Assembly: GCA_900318995.1 (NCBI GenBank)
Contig: ONMR01000006.1
Span: forward strand, 89,324-153,323
From: an uncultured Prevotellaceae bacterium
Lineage (GTDB): Bacteria; Bacteroidota; Bacteroidia; Bacteroidales; Bacteroidaceae
DNA length: 64,000 bases
Direction of reading: 5' to 3'
The notes below the pieces were generated by a model, which searched no databases, was not told the DNA's origin, and saw only the letters and a program-made list of their open reading frames with translations. The stretch's first letter is position 1. Every line of letters begins with the position of its first letter. Of the stretch, positions 19,103 to 26,282 are shown piece after piece. The position numbers were made by a program, and so were the translations under genes.

Positions 19103-19581
19103 AAAGAGTATTTACATCGGGAAGCTTTGACCTGTTTCATATAGGCCATCTCAATATTCTGGAGAAATCGGCCGCATTGGGCGATGAACTCATAGTCGGT
19201 GTCAGTACCGATGAACTTATAGAGGAATACAAGGGAATGAAACCTATCATACCCTATGAGCAGCGTGCCCGTATAGTGGCCTCTATCAAGTGTGTGACAA
19301 AGGTCGTCAAGCAGACCAAACTGACCGAGATTGCCCAGCTTCAGCGTGAGAATATTGATATCGTAACCATCGGTGATGACTGGAAAGGCAAGTATCTTGA
19401 AGGGCTGGAGTGGATGAAAAATCAGCCGGGCAAGGAGGTTGTATATTTTCCTTATACCCCGGGCGTGAGCACGACCAAAATCAAAAGTGATATCATCAAA
19501 AGCGCGAGCGATATCATTGCTGCCGCTCTATCACGTGAGGAATATATTGACAAGAACTGGAAAGAGGACGAACGTAAATGA
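19099..19581 (+). CDS. TagD-like CTP:alcohol-phosphate cytidylyltransferase
   Basis: A 160-residue member of the nucleotidyltransferase superfamily that joins CTP to glycerol-3-phosphate, phosphoethanolamine or a related substrate. FTSGSFDLFHIGHLNIL (about 5-21) includes the HxGH motif (H14, H17), and PGVSTTKIKSDI near residue 130 is the TagD-type RTxGISTT element in altered form (YTPGVSTTK). The 160-residue length is longer than TagD (about 130), with a basic tail. It ends the operon and probably makes the CDP-linked donor used by LicD and the TagB/F-like protein. A bidirectional terminator follows 20 bases later. Confidence 0.88.
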   Translation: MKRVFTSGSFDLFHIGHLNILEKSAALGDELIVGVSTDELIEEYKGMKPIIPYEQRARIVASIKCVTKVVKQTKLTEIAQLQRENIDIVTIGDDWKGKYLEGLEWMKNQPGKEVVYFPYTPGVSTTKIKSDIIKSASDIIAAALSREEYIDKNWKEDERK

Positions 19582-19601
19582 CAGTTCCATATAATAAGCA
19601 G

Positions 19602-19627
19602 AAAGGGCGGCTTTGAAGGCCGCCTTT
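19602..19627. terminator. Bidirectional terminator
   Basis: GGCGGC pairs with GCCGCC across a seven-base loop, extended by AA/TT on the outside and with T-rich sequence on both strands. It sits between the convergent cytidylyltransferase (ends 19581) and ROK gene (ends 19634). Confidence 0.7.
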
Positions 19628-19633
19628 ACTGTT

Positions 19634-20596
19634 TTACCAAACCATTGATGAAGCACCCAGTATGGCGGCATCGGATTCCTTGAGCGATGAATACAGAATC
19701 TGTATCTTGTCTTTCCAGATCTGCATCAGGTTGTCATTCATTGCCCGTACCATCTCGTCATGGAAAAACTCACGCGACTTGGTCAGTCCTCCGAACAGCA
19801 CTATCGCCTGAGGTGAACTGAACTTTACGAAATCACCCAAGGCACGGCCAAGTATCCGGCCTGTAAACACAAATATCTCTTTGGCCAGCTCATCTCCCTG
19901 TGCGGCGGCGTCATATATATCCTTGGACGATATTGATTCCGGGTCAATCCTGCGCAGCAGGCTCTCCCTGCTGTCTTTCTGCAGAAACTCACGCGCGGTA
20001 CGCGCCACACCCATCGCACTTGCATAGGTCTCCAGACAGCCCTTAAGTCCGCAGTTGCATTGGCGTCCGTCCTGAACTACGCACACGTGACCCAACTCTC
20101 CGGCAAATCCGTCATGACCGTATACCAACCGGCCGTGGGATATTATTCCGCTGCCTACGCCTGTCCCAAGGGTTATCATGATGAAATCGTCTATTCCGCG
20201 TGCCACTCCGTATGTGTGCTCTCCGCGTGCCGCGGCGTTGGCATCGTTGGTAATCCTTACATGCAGGCCGGTGGCCTCCTCAAGCCTGGCGGCCAGGTAG
20301 ACTACTCCGGGCTTGCCTTCGGCATCGCGTGCCCACCTCAGGTTCGGGGCATAGCGTATAGTTCCGTCAATACGGTTTGCATTGGGCGCGCCAATGCCTA
20401 TTCCGACCGGAATCCCTTGAGCTGCGGTCTTTCTGGTCAGGTCCTTGACGGTGTCGGCCAGAAGTGCCAGGTATTCATCAAAGTTGTCAATAAGTGACGT
20501 GACCACACTCTGGCAGAGTATGGTCCCGTCTTGCGTCACGACCCCGCATTTGGAGGATTGGCCGCCTATGTCTATTCCTATGGCCAGCTTTTGCAT
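19634..20596 (-). CDS. ROK family sugar kinase
   Basis: A 320-residue ROK protein, probably a cytoplasmic glucokinase or N-acetylhexosamine kinase. The phosphate loop IGIDIGGQSSKCGVV opens the protein. The catalytic aspartate lies in NDANAAARGE, and the ROK signature follows as LGTGVGSGI and GHDGFAGELGHVCV. The zinc site is CNCGLKGCLE. There is no N-terminal helix-turn-helix, so it is a kinase rather than a NagC/XylR-type repressor. It lies 10 bases downstream of the histidine phosphatase gene and is probably co-transcribed with it. The substrate cannot be settled from sequence. Confidence 0.9.
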   Translation of the reverse strand: MQKLAIGIDIGGQSSKCGVVTQDGTILCQSVVTSLIDNFDEYLALLADTVKDLTRKTAAQGIPVGIGIGAPNANRIDGTIRYAPNLRWARDAEGKPGVVYLAARLEEATGLHVRITNDANAAARGEHTYGVARGIDDFIMITLGTGVGSGIISHGRLVYGHDGFAGELGHVCVVQDGRQCNCGLKGCLETYASAMGVARTAREFLQKDSRESLLRRIDPESISSKDIYDAAAQGDELAKEIFVFTGRILGRALGDFVKFSSPQAIVLFGGLTKSREFFHDEMVRAMNDNLMQIWKDKIQILYSSLKESDAAILGASSMVW

Positions 20597-20606
20597 TGCT
20601 GATTAA

Positions 20607-21998
20607 TTATAATTCGGCTTTGATTCTTGTCCACTTGGCAAGGATATCGCGGTAGTATTTCTCCAGTTTGTTCCAATCATAGAAATATGGATACTCAACT
20701 CCCTTTGAGTCCTTGTAGCACTCAACAGGCAACTTGGCCTCCTTCTCGTCAAGCAGGGCTCTTACCAGTACGGTACCTTTCTTGTTCTTGAAGAAGATCA
20801 GCTGCAGGTTGCTGCCCATGTGTACAATGTCGTAGTTGACCCACTTGTTGGCCAGGTCCTCAATATCCTTGGGAGCGTAAGCGCAGTCGTTCACCTCCAT
20901 CAGGCAGAGCAGGGGGTAAAGGGCTGTGTCATGTCCGTAACGCAGGTTGGCGCTGGGGGTTCCGTTCTTGAGAGCCTCGTCGGCCTTGTCCAGGAAATCC
21001 TGAAGCAGTGTGGCGTGGCCGTAAGGTACTATATTCTGGGTCAGGTCATTATAACCTGATACTGAATACCAGTAGAGATTGTTCTGCAGCCAGCAGTCAT
21101 ACCACTCGTCAAATGTGAATACGTCATCCAGGTCAAATCCCAGATAAGTGTGGCTGCCCATGTTGGCGGCTATGTCATAGATCTTGGTGTAAAGGTCGTT
21201 TGAACGGTCTGTGGTTGAAACGTTGGTTGATGTGGTCTCCTGTCCACCTCCGGCTAAACCGGCACGTGAACTTGACGACTGTCTGACATATCTGGTGATG
21301 AATGTGGTGTCGGTGAACAGGGCGCACATCAGACGCTCGGGATTGTTGTGTCTGGCGTTGAATTCGTTCACGGCGGCGTTCCTTTCACGGCTGTTCTTGG
21401 CGCTGTTGATGGCTCTGTCCTCAGAATTCATGTAACCACGGTCATAATCGCTGCAGTTGTAATCGATTGTCATCTTGGGCAGTATGCTTGAAAACTCCAT
21501 CATAGCGGCGGTCATGCTGGCCATCACACGATGCGATGTGGTGGAACGTGCCACGATGGTGGTCTTTTTGTTGAATATCTCCGGATAGTTGCGGACCATG
21601 CGGCGGGCTATGCCGCGGTGCTGTTGCTGGCCGACAGTGGTGAGGTCACCCAGGTGTCCGTCGGCATCCTTTGCCATAATCTCAAGACGTCTCAGTACAT
21701 CCTTTCCGAAATCGGTCAGGACGCCTTTGTCATTGGCCTGCTGAAGTATGTTGTACGGATCGTTGTACTGCGGAGTGTTGAGCAGATAACGTGAGCCGTG
21801 ACGGCCGTAGTGGCTCATGTAGAACGGCTTGAATCCCTTTGGTGCCTTGGAGTATGTCACTCCCGGATCAACGTATTCCAGCATACTGCCTCTGAACTTG
21901 TAGAGGTTGTCCTTGTTGATGTCTTCTTTCTTAGTGATTTCTGCACATAGCGTCAGCGGGAGCAGCAATGCCAGGCTGATGATAATTGATTTTTTCAT
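20607..21998 (-). CDS. Histidine acid phosphatase (phytase/MINPP-like branch)
   Basis: A 463-residue secreted phosphatase with signal peptide MKKSIIISLALLLPLTLCA. The nucleophile motif is R66-H67-G68-S69-R70, and the proton-donor HD pair is H356-D357 in LRYGHDTALY, as in histidine acid phosphatases that attack phytate or sugar phosphates. A Ser/Thr/Gly-rich stretch at about 240-266 looks like a flexible insertion. Such periplasmic enzymes free phosphate from inositol phosphates or other phosphomonoesters. The gene is divergent from transketolase with interlocked promoters and precedes the ROK kinase. Whether phytate is the substrate is an inference. Confidence 0.85.
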   Translation of the reverse strand: MKKSIIISLALLLPLTLCAEITKKEDINKDNLYKFRGSMLEYVDPGVTYSKAPKGFKPFYMSHYGRHGSRYLLNTPQYNDPYNILQQANDKGVLTDFGKDVLRRLEIMAKDADGHLGDLTTVGQQQHRGIARRMVRNYPEIFNKKTTIVARSTTSHRVMASMTAAMMEFSSILPKMTIDYNCSDYDRGYMNSEDRAINSAKNSRERNAAVNEFNARHNNPERLMCALFTDTTFITRYVRQSSSSRAGLAGGGQETTSTNVSTTDRSNDLYTKIYDIAANMGSHTYLGFDLDDVFTFDEWYDCWLQNNLYWYSVSGYNDLTQNIVPYGHATLLQDFLDKADEALKNGTPSANLRYGHDTALYPLLCLMEVNDCAYAPKDIEDLANKWVNYDIVHMGSNLQLIFFKNKKGTVLVRALLDEKEAKLPVECYKDSKGVEYPYFYDWNKLEKYYRDILAKWTRIKAEL

Positions 21999-22024
21999 AT
22001 GTTTAGGTCAGTATATTTTTATTG

Positions 22025-22055
22025 TTGCAAATGTAAGTAAAATAGCCTAAATTTG
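22025..22055 (+). promoter_or_regulatory. Promoter of transketolase
   Basis: TTG (22025-22027), 20 bases, then TAAATTTG (22048-22055): an exact match to the Bacteroidetes TTG-N19-21-TAnnTTTG pattern. The ATG is at 22118, so the leader is about 55 bases. It overlaps the opposing phosphatase promoter over almost its full length. Confidence 0.75.
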
Positions 22056-22059
22056 CAAA
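22028..22059 (-). promoter_or_regulatory. Promoter of the histidine phosphatase operon
   Basis: Minus-strand TTTG (22056-22059), 20 bases, TACATTTG (22028-22035). The -7 box of this promoter abuts the -33 box of the transketolase promoter and vice versa, so two polymerases could not bind at once. Confidence 0.7.
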
Positions 22060-22117
22060 CTATCACCATGACAGTATGGTGTCTGTTTTTTTGAAATACA
22101 ATCAAAACATTATAACA

Positions 22118-24133
22118 ATGAACAGTAAAGAATTGATGAACAAGGCAGCCGACAATATCCGTATCCTGGCTGCATCAATGGTCGAGAAGGCCAAGTCCGG
22201 TCACCCCGGCGGTGCTATGGGTGGCGCTGATTTCATAAACGTGCTTTTCAGTGAGTTCCTGGAGTATGATCCCCGCAACATGAAGTTTGAGGGTAGGGAC
22301 CGTTTCTTTCTGGATCCCGGCCACATGGCTCCCATGCTTTACTCACAGCTGGCACTCACCGGAAAGTTCTCAATGGAGGAGCTGGCCACACTGCGTCAGT
22401 GGGGCTCTCCCGTAACCGGTCACCCCGAACTTGAGGTTGCACGCGGTATCGAGAACACCTCAGGTCCCCTTGGTCAGGGCCACGTATTTGCAGTAGGTGC
22501 CGCCATTGCCGAGAAGCATCTGGCAGCCGTACTGGGTGAGGAGGTAATGAACCACAAAATCTACGCCTACATATCCGACGGTGGTATCCAGGAGGAGATT
22601 TCACAGGGCGCAGGCCGTATTGCAGGTACTCTGGGTCTTGACAACCTCATCATGTTCTATGATTCAAACGATATCCAGCTCTCAACCGAGACCAAGGTGG
22701 TTACTGCCGAGGATACTGCCGCCAAGTATCGCGCATGGGGTTGGAACGTATATGAGATAAACGGAAACGATGTTGACCAGATCCGCGGTGCCCTGACAAT
22801 GGCTCAGAACGCCAACGGCAAACCGACCCTTATCATCGGTAAGTGCATCATGGGTAAGGGCGCCCTCAAGGCCGACGGTACCAGCTACGAGCGTAACTGC
22901 AAGACTCACGGTGCTCCTCTGGGCGGTGATGCTTATGTTAACACCATCAAGGCTCTGGGCGGTGATCCCGAGAATCCTTTCCAGATATTCCCAGAGGTCA
23001 AGAAGCTCTATGCTGACCGCGCCAAGCAGCTCCGTAAGATCATGGATGCCAAGTATGCCCGCAAGGCTGCCTGGGAGAAGGCTAACCCCGAGAAGGCTGC
23101 CCTCCTTAAGGAGTGGTTCAGCGGCAAGGCTCCTAAGGTTGACTGGAGCAAGGTTGAGCAGAAGGCCGATGACGCCACACGTTCTGCATCGGCAGCCGTT
23201 CTGAGTCAGCTGGCTCAGCAGGTTCCCAACATGATCTGCGCAAGTGCTGACCTTAGCAACTCCGATAAGACCGACGGATTCCTTAAGTTTACCCATAACA
23301 TGGTCAAGGGTGATTTCAGCGGTGCATTCTTCCAGGCTGGCGTAGCCGAGCTCACCATGGCTTGCTGCTGCATCGGTATGGCTCTGCACGGTGGCGTCAT
23401 CCCCGCTTGCGGTACATTCTTTGTATTCTCAGACTACATGAAACCCGCCGTACGTATGGCTGCCCTGATGGAGCTCCCCGTCAAGTTCATCTGGACACAC
23501 GATGCATTCCGCGTTGGTGAGGACGGTCCTACACACGAGCCCGTTGAGCAGGAGGCACAGATCCGTCTCATGGAGAAACTCAAGACCCACAAGGGCAAGA
23601 ACTCAATGCTGGTTCTGCGTCCCGCCGACAGCGACGAGACCACTCAGGCATGGAAGCTCGCTATGGAGAATACCACATCACCCACAGGCCTTATCCTGAG
23701 CCGTCAGAACATCAAGACCCTGCCCGCAGGTAATGACTACAGCCAGGCTGCCAAGGGTGCTTATGTAGTAGCCGGTTCGGACGCTGACTTTGATGTAATC
23801 CTTCTGGCTTCAGGATCGGAGGTATCAACTCTGGTTGCCGGTGCCGAACTCCTGCGCAAGGACGGTATCAAGTGCCGCATAGTAAGTGTTCCTTCCGAGG
23901 GCCTGTTCCGCAGCCAGTCCAAGGCTTACCAGCGCTCTATCCTGCCCGGTAACAAAAAGAAGTTCGGTCTCACCGCTGGTCTGCCTGTAACCCTGGAGGG
24001 TCTGGTGGGTGCCGGCGGTAAGGTTTGGGGCCTCAGTTCATTCGGTTTCTCTGCTCCCTACAAGGTGCTCGATGAGAAGCTGGGCTTCACTGCCGAGAAC
24101 GTTTACAATCAGGTAAAATCACTTTTGAAATAA
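22118..24133 (+). CDS. tkt: Transketolase
   Basis: Thiamine-diphosphate enzyme of the non-oxidative pentose phosphate pathway, moving two-carbon units between ketose and aldose phosphates in the cytoplasm. The 671-residue length is usual. KSGHPGGAMGGAD near the start binds substrate phosphate. The ThDP motif is the GDG-like YISDGGIQEEISQGAGRIAGTLGLDNLIMFYDSN (about 148-180). The pyrimidine domain has THDAFRVGEDGPTHEPVEQ, with a catalytic glutamate upstream in FFQAGVAELTM. The start is ATG 22118 (MNSKELMNKAADNIR); a frame back to 22076 has poorer sequence and would leave almost no leader. rpiB follows after 88 bases, so two steps of the same pathway are paired. Confidence 0.96.
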   Translation: MNSKELMNKAADNIRILAASMVEKAKSGHPGGAMGGADFINVLFSEFLEYDPRNMKFEGRDRFFLDPGHMAPMLYSQLALTGKFSMEELATLRQWGSPVTGHPELEVARGIENTSGPLGQGHVFAVGAAIAEKHLAAVLGEEVMNHKIYAYISDGGIQEEISQGAGRIAGTLGLDNLIMFYDSNDIQLSTETKVVTAEDTAAKYRAWGWNVYEINGNDVDQIRGALTMAQNANGKPTLIIGKCIMGKGALKADGTSYERNCKTHGAPLGGDAYVNTIKALGGDPENPFQIFPEVKKLYADRAKQLRKIMDAKYARKAAWEKANPEKAALLKEWFSGKAPKVDWSKVEQKADDATRSASAAVLSQLAQQVPNMICASADLSNSDKTDGFLKFTHNMVKGDFSGAFFQAGVAELTMACCCIGMALHGGVIPACGTFFVFSDYMKPAVRMAALMELPVKFIWTHDAFRVGEDGPTHEPVEQEAQIRLMEKLKTHKGKNSMLVLRPADSDETTQAWKLAMENTTSPTGLILSRQNIKTLPAGNDYSQAAKGAYVVAGSDADFDVILLASGSEVSTLVAGAELLRKDGIKCRIVSVPSEGLFRSQSKAYQRSILPGNKKKFGLTAGLPVTLEGLVGAGGKVWGLSSFGFSAPYKVLDEKLGFTAENVYNQVKSLLK

Positions 24134-24147
24134 TTTCAAAAATGAAC

Positions 24148-24210
24148 GTTGGCGTTGGCCTTGGCTTTAGCTACCATTCGGTGCGTAGCGAAGCCAACGC
24201 CAATGCCAAC
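24148..24210. repeat. Imperfect inverted repeat between tkt and rpiB
   Basis: Left arm 24148-24174 and right arm 24185-24210 pair with only a few mismatches. Both are built from short repeats of the kind TTGGCGTTGG/CCAACGCCAA. The element lies wholly between the transketolase stop and the rpiB start, and could act as a processing or attenuation hairpin. It has no GGGAC/GTCCC motif and no core like the elements at 13225 and 30563. Confidence 0.75.
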
Positions 24211-24221
24211 GCCAAAGTAAT

Positions 24222-24650
24222 ATGATAGGAATAGCCAGTGACCACGCTGCTTTCCCGCTAAAGCAGTTTGTGATAGAATACTTGAAGGAGAAGGGGCTGG
24301 AGTTCAAGGACTACGGCACCTATACTCCCGACAGTTGCAACTACGCCGACTACGGCCACGCATTGGCCCGCGGCATAGAGAACGGTGAGGTAGAGAAGGG
24401 TATAGCCATGTGCGGCAGCGGAGAGGGTATCTCCATGACCCTGAACAAGCATCAGGGCATCCGCGCCGGCCTGTGCTGGATCCCCGAGATTGCCCACCTT
24501 ATCCGTCAGCACAACGATGCCAACGTCCTGGTAATGCCCGGCCGTTTCATCGACACCGACATGGCCCGCAAGATCATGGACGAATACCTGAACACCCCAT
24601 TTGAGGGCGGTCGTCATCAGGCTCGCGTGGACAGCATCCCCGTCCGCTGA
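24222..24650 (+). CDS. rpiB: Ribose-5-phosphate isomerase B
   Basis: A 142-residue RpiB interconverting ribose 5-phosphate and ribulose 5-phosphate. The N-terminus MIGIASDHAAFPLKQ contains the conserved D-H-A of the active site. YADYGHALARGIENGE and MCGSGEGISMTLNKHQGIRAGLC hold the catalytic cysteine and the phosphate-binding GSGxG loop. HNDANVLVMPGRF is also characteristic. It probably shares the transketolase transcript through the intervening hairpin. A strong terminator follows 12 bases after the stop. Confidence 0.95.
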   Translation: MIGIASDHAAFPLKQFVIEYLKEKGLEFKDYGTYTPDSCNYADYGHALARGIENGEVEKGIAMCGSGEGISMTLNKHQGIRAGLCWIPEIAHLIRQHNDANVLVMPGRFIDTDMARKIMDEYLNTPFEGGRHQARVDSIPVR

Positions 24651-24662
24651 TTAAAATCAGAA

Positions 24663-24693
24663 AAAAAAGCCTTGCGATGTGCAAGGCTTTTTT
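24663..24693. terminator. Bidirectional rho-independent terminator
   Basis: AAAAAAGCCTTGC (24663-24675) and GCAAGGCTTTTTT (24681-24693) form a 13-bp perfect stem with a five-base loop, with T-runs on both strands. It serves rpiB and the convergent FMN-binding lipoprotein gene, whose stop codon lies in the right arm. Confidence 0.9.
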
Positions 24694-25075
24694 ATTTGTG
24701 CTTGGTGTAGTAGTCGTAGGCCGCTTTTATGTTTTCTCGCACGGATTTGCTGCTGATGGTTGCGCCCGATACGCAATCGACCGTGGCGTAATCCTTGAAC
24801 TTAACGTCCTTGAACTTGGGCAGCATATATTTTTTTACGCTGTCAAAGAATCGCGGAGTCTCATGGTTGGGTAGCGCCTCGACACTGACAATCCTGTTTT
24901 TCCTGACTGTTACCGTTATAGGTGTGGTGCCATGATAACCTCTTGCATTACAAATAGTAGTGGTGTTTATAGTATACACTTTACCTTTGGAACTCATTAC
25001 TCCGTCATCGGTTTCCTGACTGGAACATCCGACCAATAGGAATAGTGCTGTCGCAATACTTATTATTCCTTTCAT
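24692..25075 (-). CDS. FMN-binding domain lipoprotein
   Basis: A 127-residue exported lipoprotein (lipobox LLVGC) with a single FMN-binding domain of the RnfG/NqrC type. TVDCVSGATISSKSV near the C-terminus carries the SGATxSS motif at which FMN is attached to the threonine through a phosphoester. TVRKNRIVSVEALPNHETPRF is the typical preceding strand pair. It is probably an extracytoplasmic electron carrier, but no reductase partner is adjacent. The start is ATG 25073-25075 (MKGIISIATALF), which gives a proper signal peptide; the longer frame to 25099 would run through the promoter region. Confidence 0.85.
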   Translation of the reverse strand: MKGIISIATALFLLVGCSSQETDDGVMSSKGKVYTINTTTICNARGYHGTTPITVTVRKNRIVSVEALPNHETPRFFDSVKKYMLPKFKDVKFKDYATVDCVSGATISSKSVRENIKAAYDYYTKHK

Positions 25076-25086
25076 ACCATTGTTTT

Positions 25087-25118
25087 TTGTCCTTTGCAAA
25101 TTTACTTATTTATCTTTG
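25087..25118 (+). promoter_or_regulatory. Promoter of the metallophosphoesterase gene
   Basis: TTG (25087-25089), 21 bases, TATCTTTG (25111-25118). The box ends five bases before the ATG at 25124, so the transcript would be essentially leaderless. On the minus strand TAAATTTG (25097-25104) is a matching -7 box for the divergent FMN-binding lipoprotein. Confidence 0.55.
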
Positions 25119-25123
25119 TACCT

Positions 25124-26206
25124 ATGAATAAAAGTATAGCATTATTGTTTGTAGGCCTATTGCTGGGCCTTACCATATACGTAGGCTGGCGGCTGTGGAG
25201 GATTACACCGGGTATGTGGGCCGTAAAGGCCGGAGTGCTGCTGGCGTTCCTGGCATGGATGGCTCTGTTCTTTGTCAGTTTTGTCCGTATAGAGAGGCTG
25301 CCGCTGGGCTTGGCTCAGACAGTATATAATGTGGGTAACCCCTGGCTCATATTCTTTCTGTATCTGCTGCTGGCGTTCCTGTTTGCCCGTCTTGGGCAGA
25401 TATGCCGCTTACTCCCGGCCGATTTCCTAAAGAGCAACCCGGAAGGGTTCTGCACTATAATTGGAGGCGTGGCGCTGCTCATGCTCATAGGCGGGCTGCA
25501 TTATCACCATAAGTATCGCGAGGAACTTACTGTTCATATCGAAAAGCCGTTGGAAAAGCCGCTCAAGGTGGTACTGATAAGTGACCTGCACCTGGGTTAT
25601 CATAACCGGCGTGCTGAGTTGGCCCGATGGGTGGACATAATCAATGCAGAGAATCCGGACCTTATACTCACTGCCGGCGATGTGGTGGACCGCAGTATCC
25701 GCCCGGTGATTGAGGGTAATTACGCTCAGGAGTTTCATCGGCTTAAAGCACCCGTGTGGACCGTGCTGGGCAATCATGACTACTACAGTAACGAGCCTCT
25801 GGTGGAGAAGTTTTTCAAGGATGCCGGCATTAGGTTGCTGCGTGATGAATCCGCTCAGTTTGGCAGCCTTACCGTGATAGGCCGTGATGACCGCACCAAC
25901 CCGCGTCGCAAACCGCTCAGTGCACTTACAGACAGCATCAGCGGATTCTCCATACTGCTGGACCATCAGCCTTATCATCTGGAGGAGGCTGAGCAGGCCG
26001 GCATAGATTTCCAGTTCAGCGGTCACACCCACCGCGGCCAGGTATGGCCAATCTCATGGGTGACTGATGCCATGTACGAGAAATCCTGGGGCCACCTCCA
26101 GCGCGGCACCACCCGCTACTACATCACCTCGGGCATCGGAATCTGGGGCGCCCGCATCCGCATCGGCACCCGCTCCGAATACCTGGTCCTCACAATCGCA
26201 AAATAG
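25124..26206 (+). CDS. Membrane-anchored metallophosphoesterase (calcineurin-like)
   Basis: A 360-residue protein. About four transmembrane segments fill residues 1-135, followed by a calcineurin-like phosphoesterase domain. The dimetal motifs are SDLHLGYH, TAGDVVDR, LGNHDYY and SGHTHRGQVWP, the standard D-x-H, GD, GNHD, H and GHTH set. Relatives (YkuE/YaeI type) hydrolyse phosphodiesters of UDP-sugars or lipids. The start is ATG 25124 (MNKSIALLF). The TAG stop lies inside the left arm of a 33-bp perfect inverted repeat shared with the convergent DUF4153 gene. Confidence 0.9.
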   Translation: MNKSIALLFVGLLLGLTIYVGWRLWRITPGMWAVKAGVLLAFLAWMALFFVSFVRIERLPLGLAQTVYNVGNPWLIFFLYLLLAFLFARLGQICRLLPADFLKSNPEGFCTIIGGVALLMLIGGLHYHHKYREELTVHIEKPLEKPLKVVLISDLHLGYHNRRAELARWVDIINAENPDLILTAGDVVDRSIRPVIEGNYAQEFHRLKAPVWTVLGNHDYYSNEPLVEKFFKDAGIRLLRDESAQFGSLTVIGRDDRTNPRRKPLSALTDSISGFSILLDHQPYHLEEAEQAGIDFQFSGHTHRGQVWPISWVTDAMYEKSWGHLQRGTTRYYITSGIGIWGARIRIGTRSEYLVLTIAK

Positions 26207-26282
26207 TACAAAAGGGGACAGTCCCCAATTGTATCATTTTCAAAAATAGTACAATTGGGGACTGTCCCCTTTTGTACTATTT
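26201..26282. repeat. 33-bp perfect inverted repeat spanning two convergent stop codons
   Basis: Arms 26201-26233 and 26250-26282 are exact reverse complements around a 16-base loop. Each arm also has its own internal palindrome, GGGGACAGTCCCC or GGGGACTGTCCCC. The metallophosphoesterase stop (26204-26206) lies inside the left arm, and the DUF4153 stop begins at the last base of the right arm. It probably acts as a bidirectional terminator, but is longer and more regular than needed for that. Confidence 0.9.

Noticed and set aside
16117-19581. 2-aminoethylphosphonate biosynthesis
   Set aside because: The aminotransferase could fit PhnW, but no PEP mutase or phosphonopyruvate decarboxylase is present in the window.
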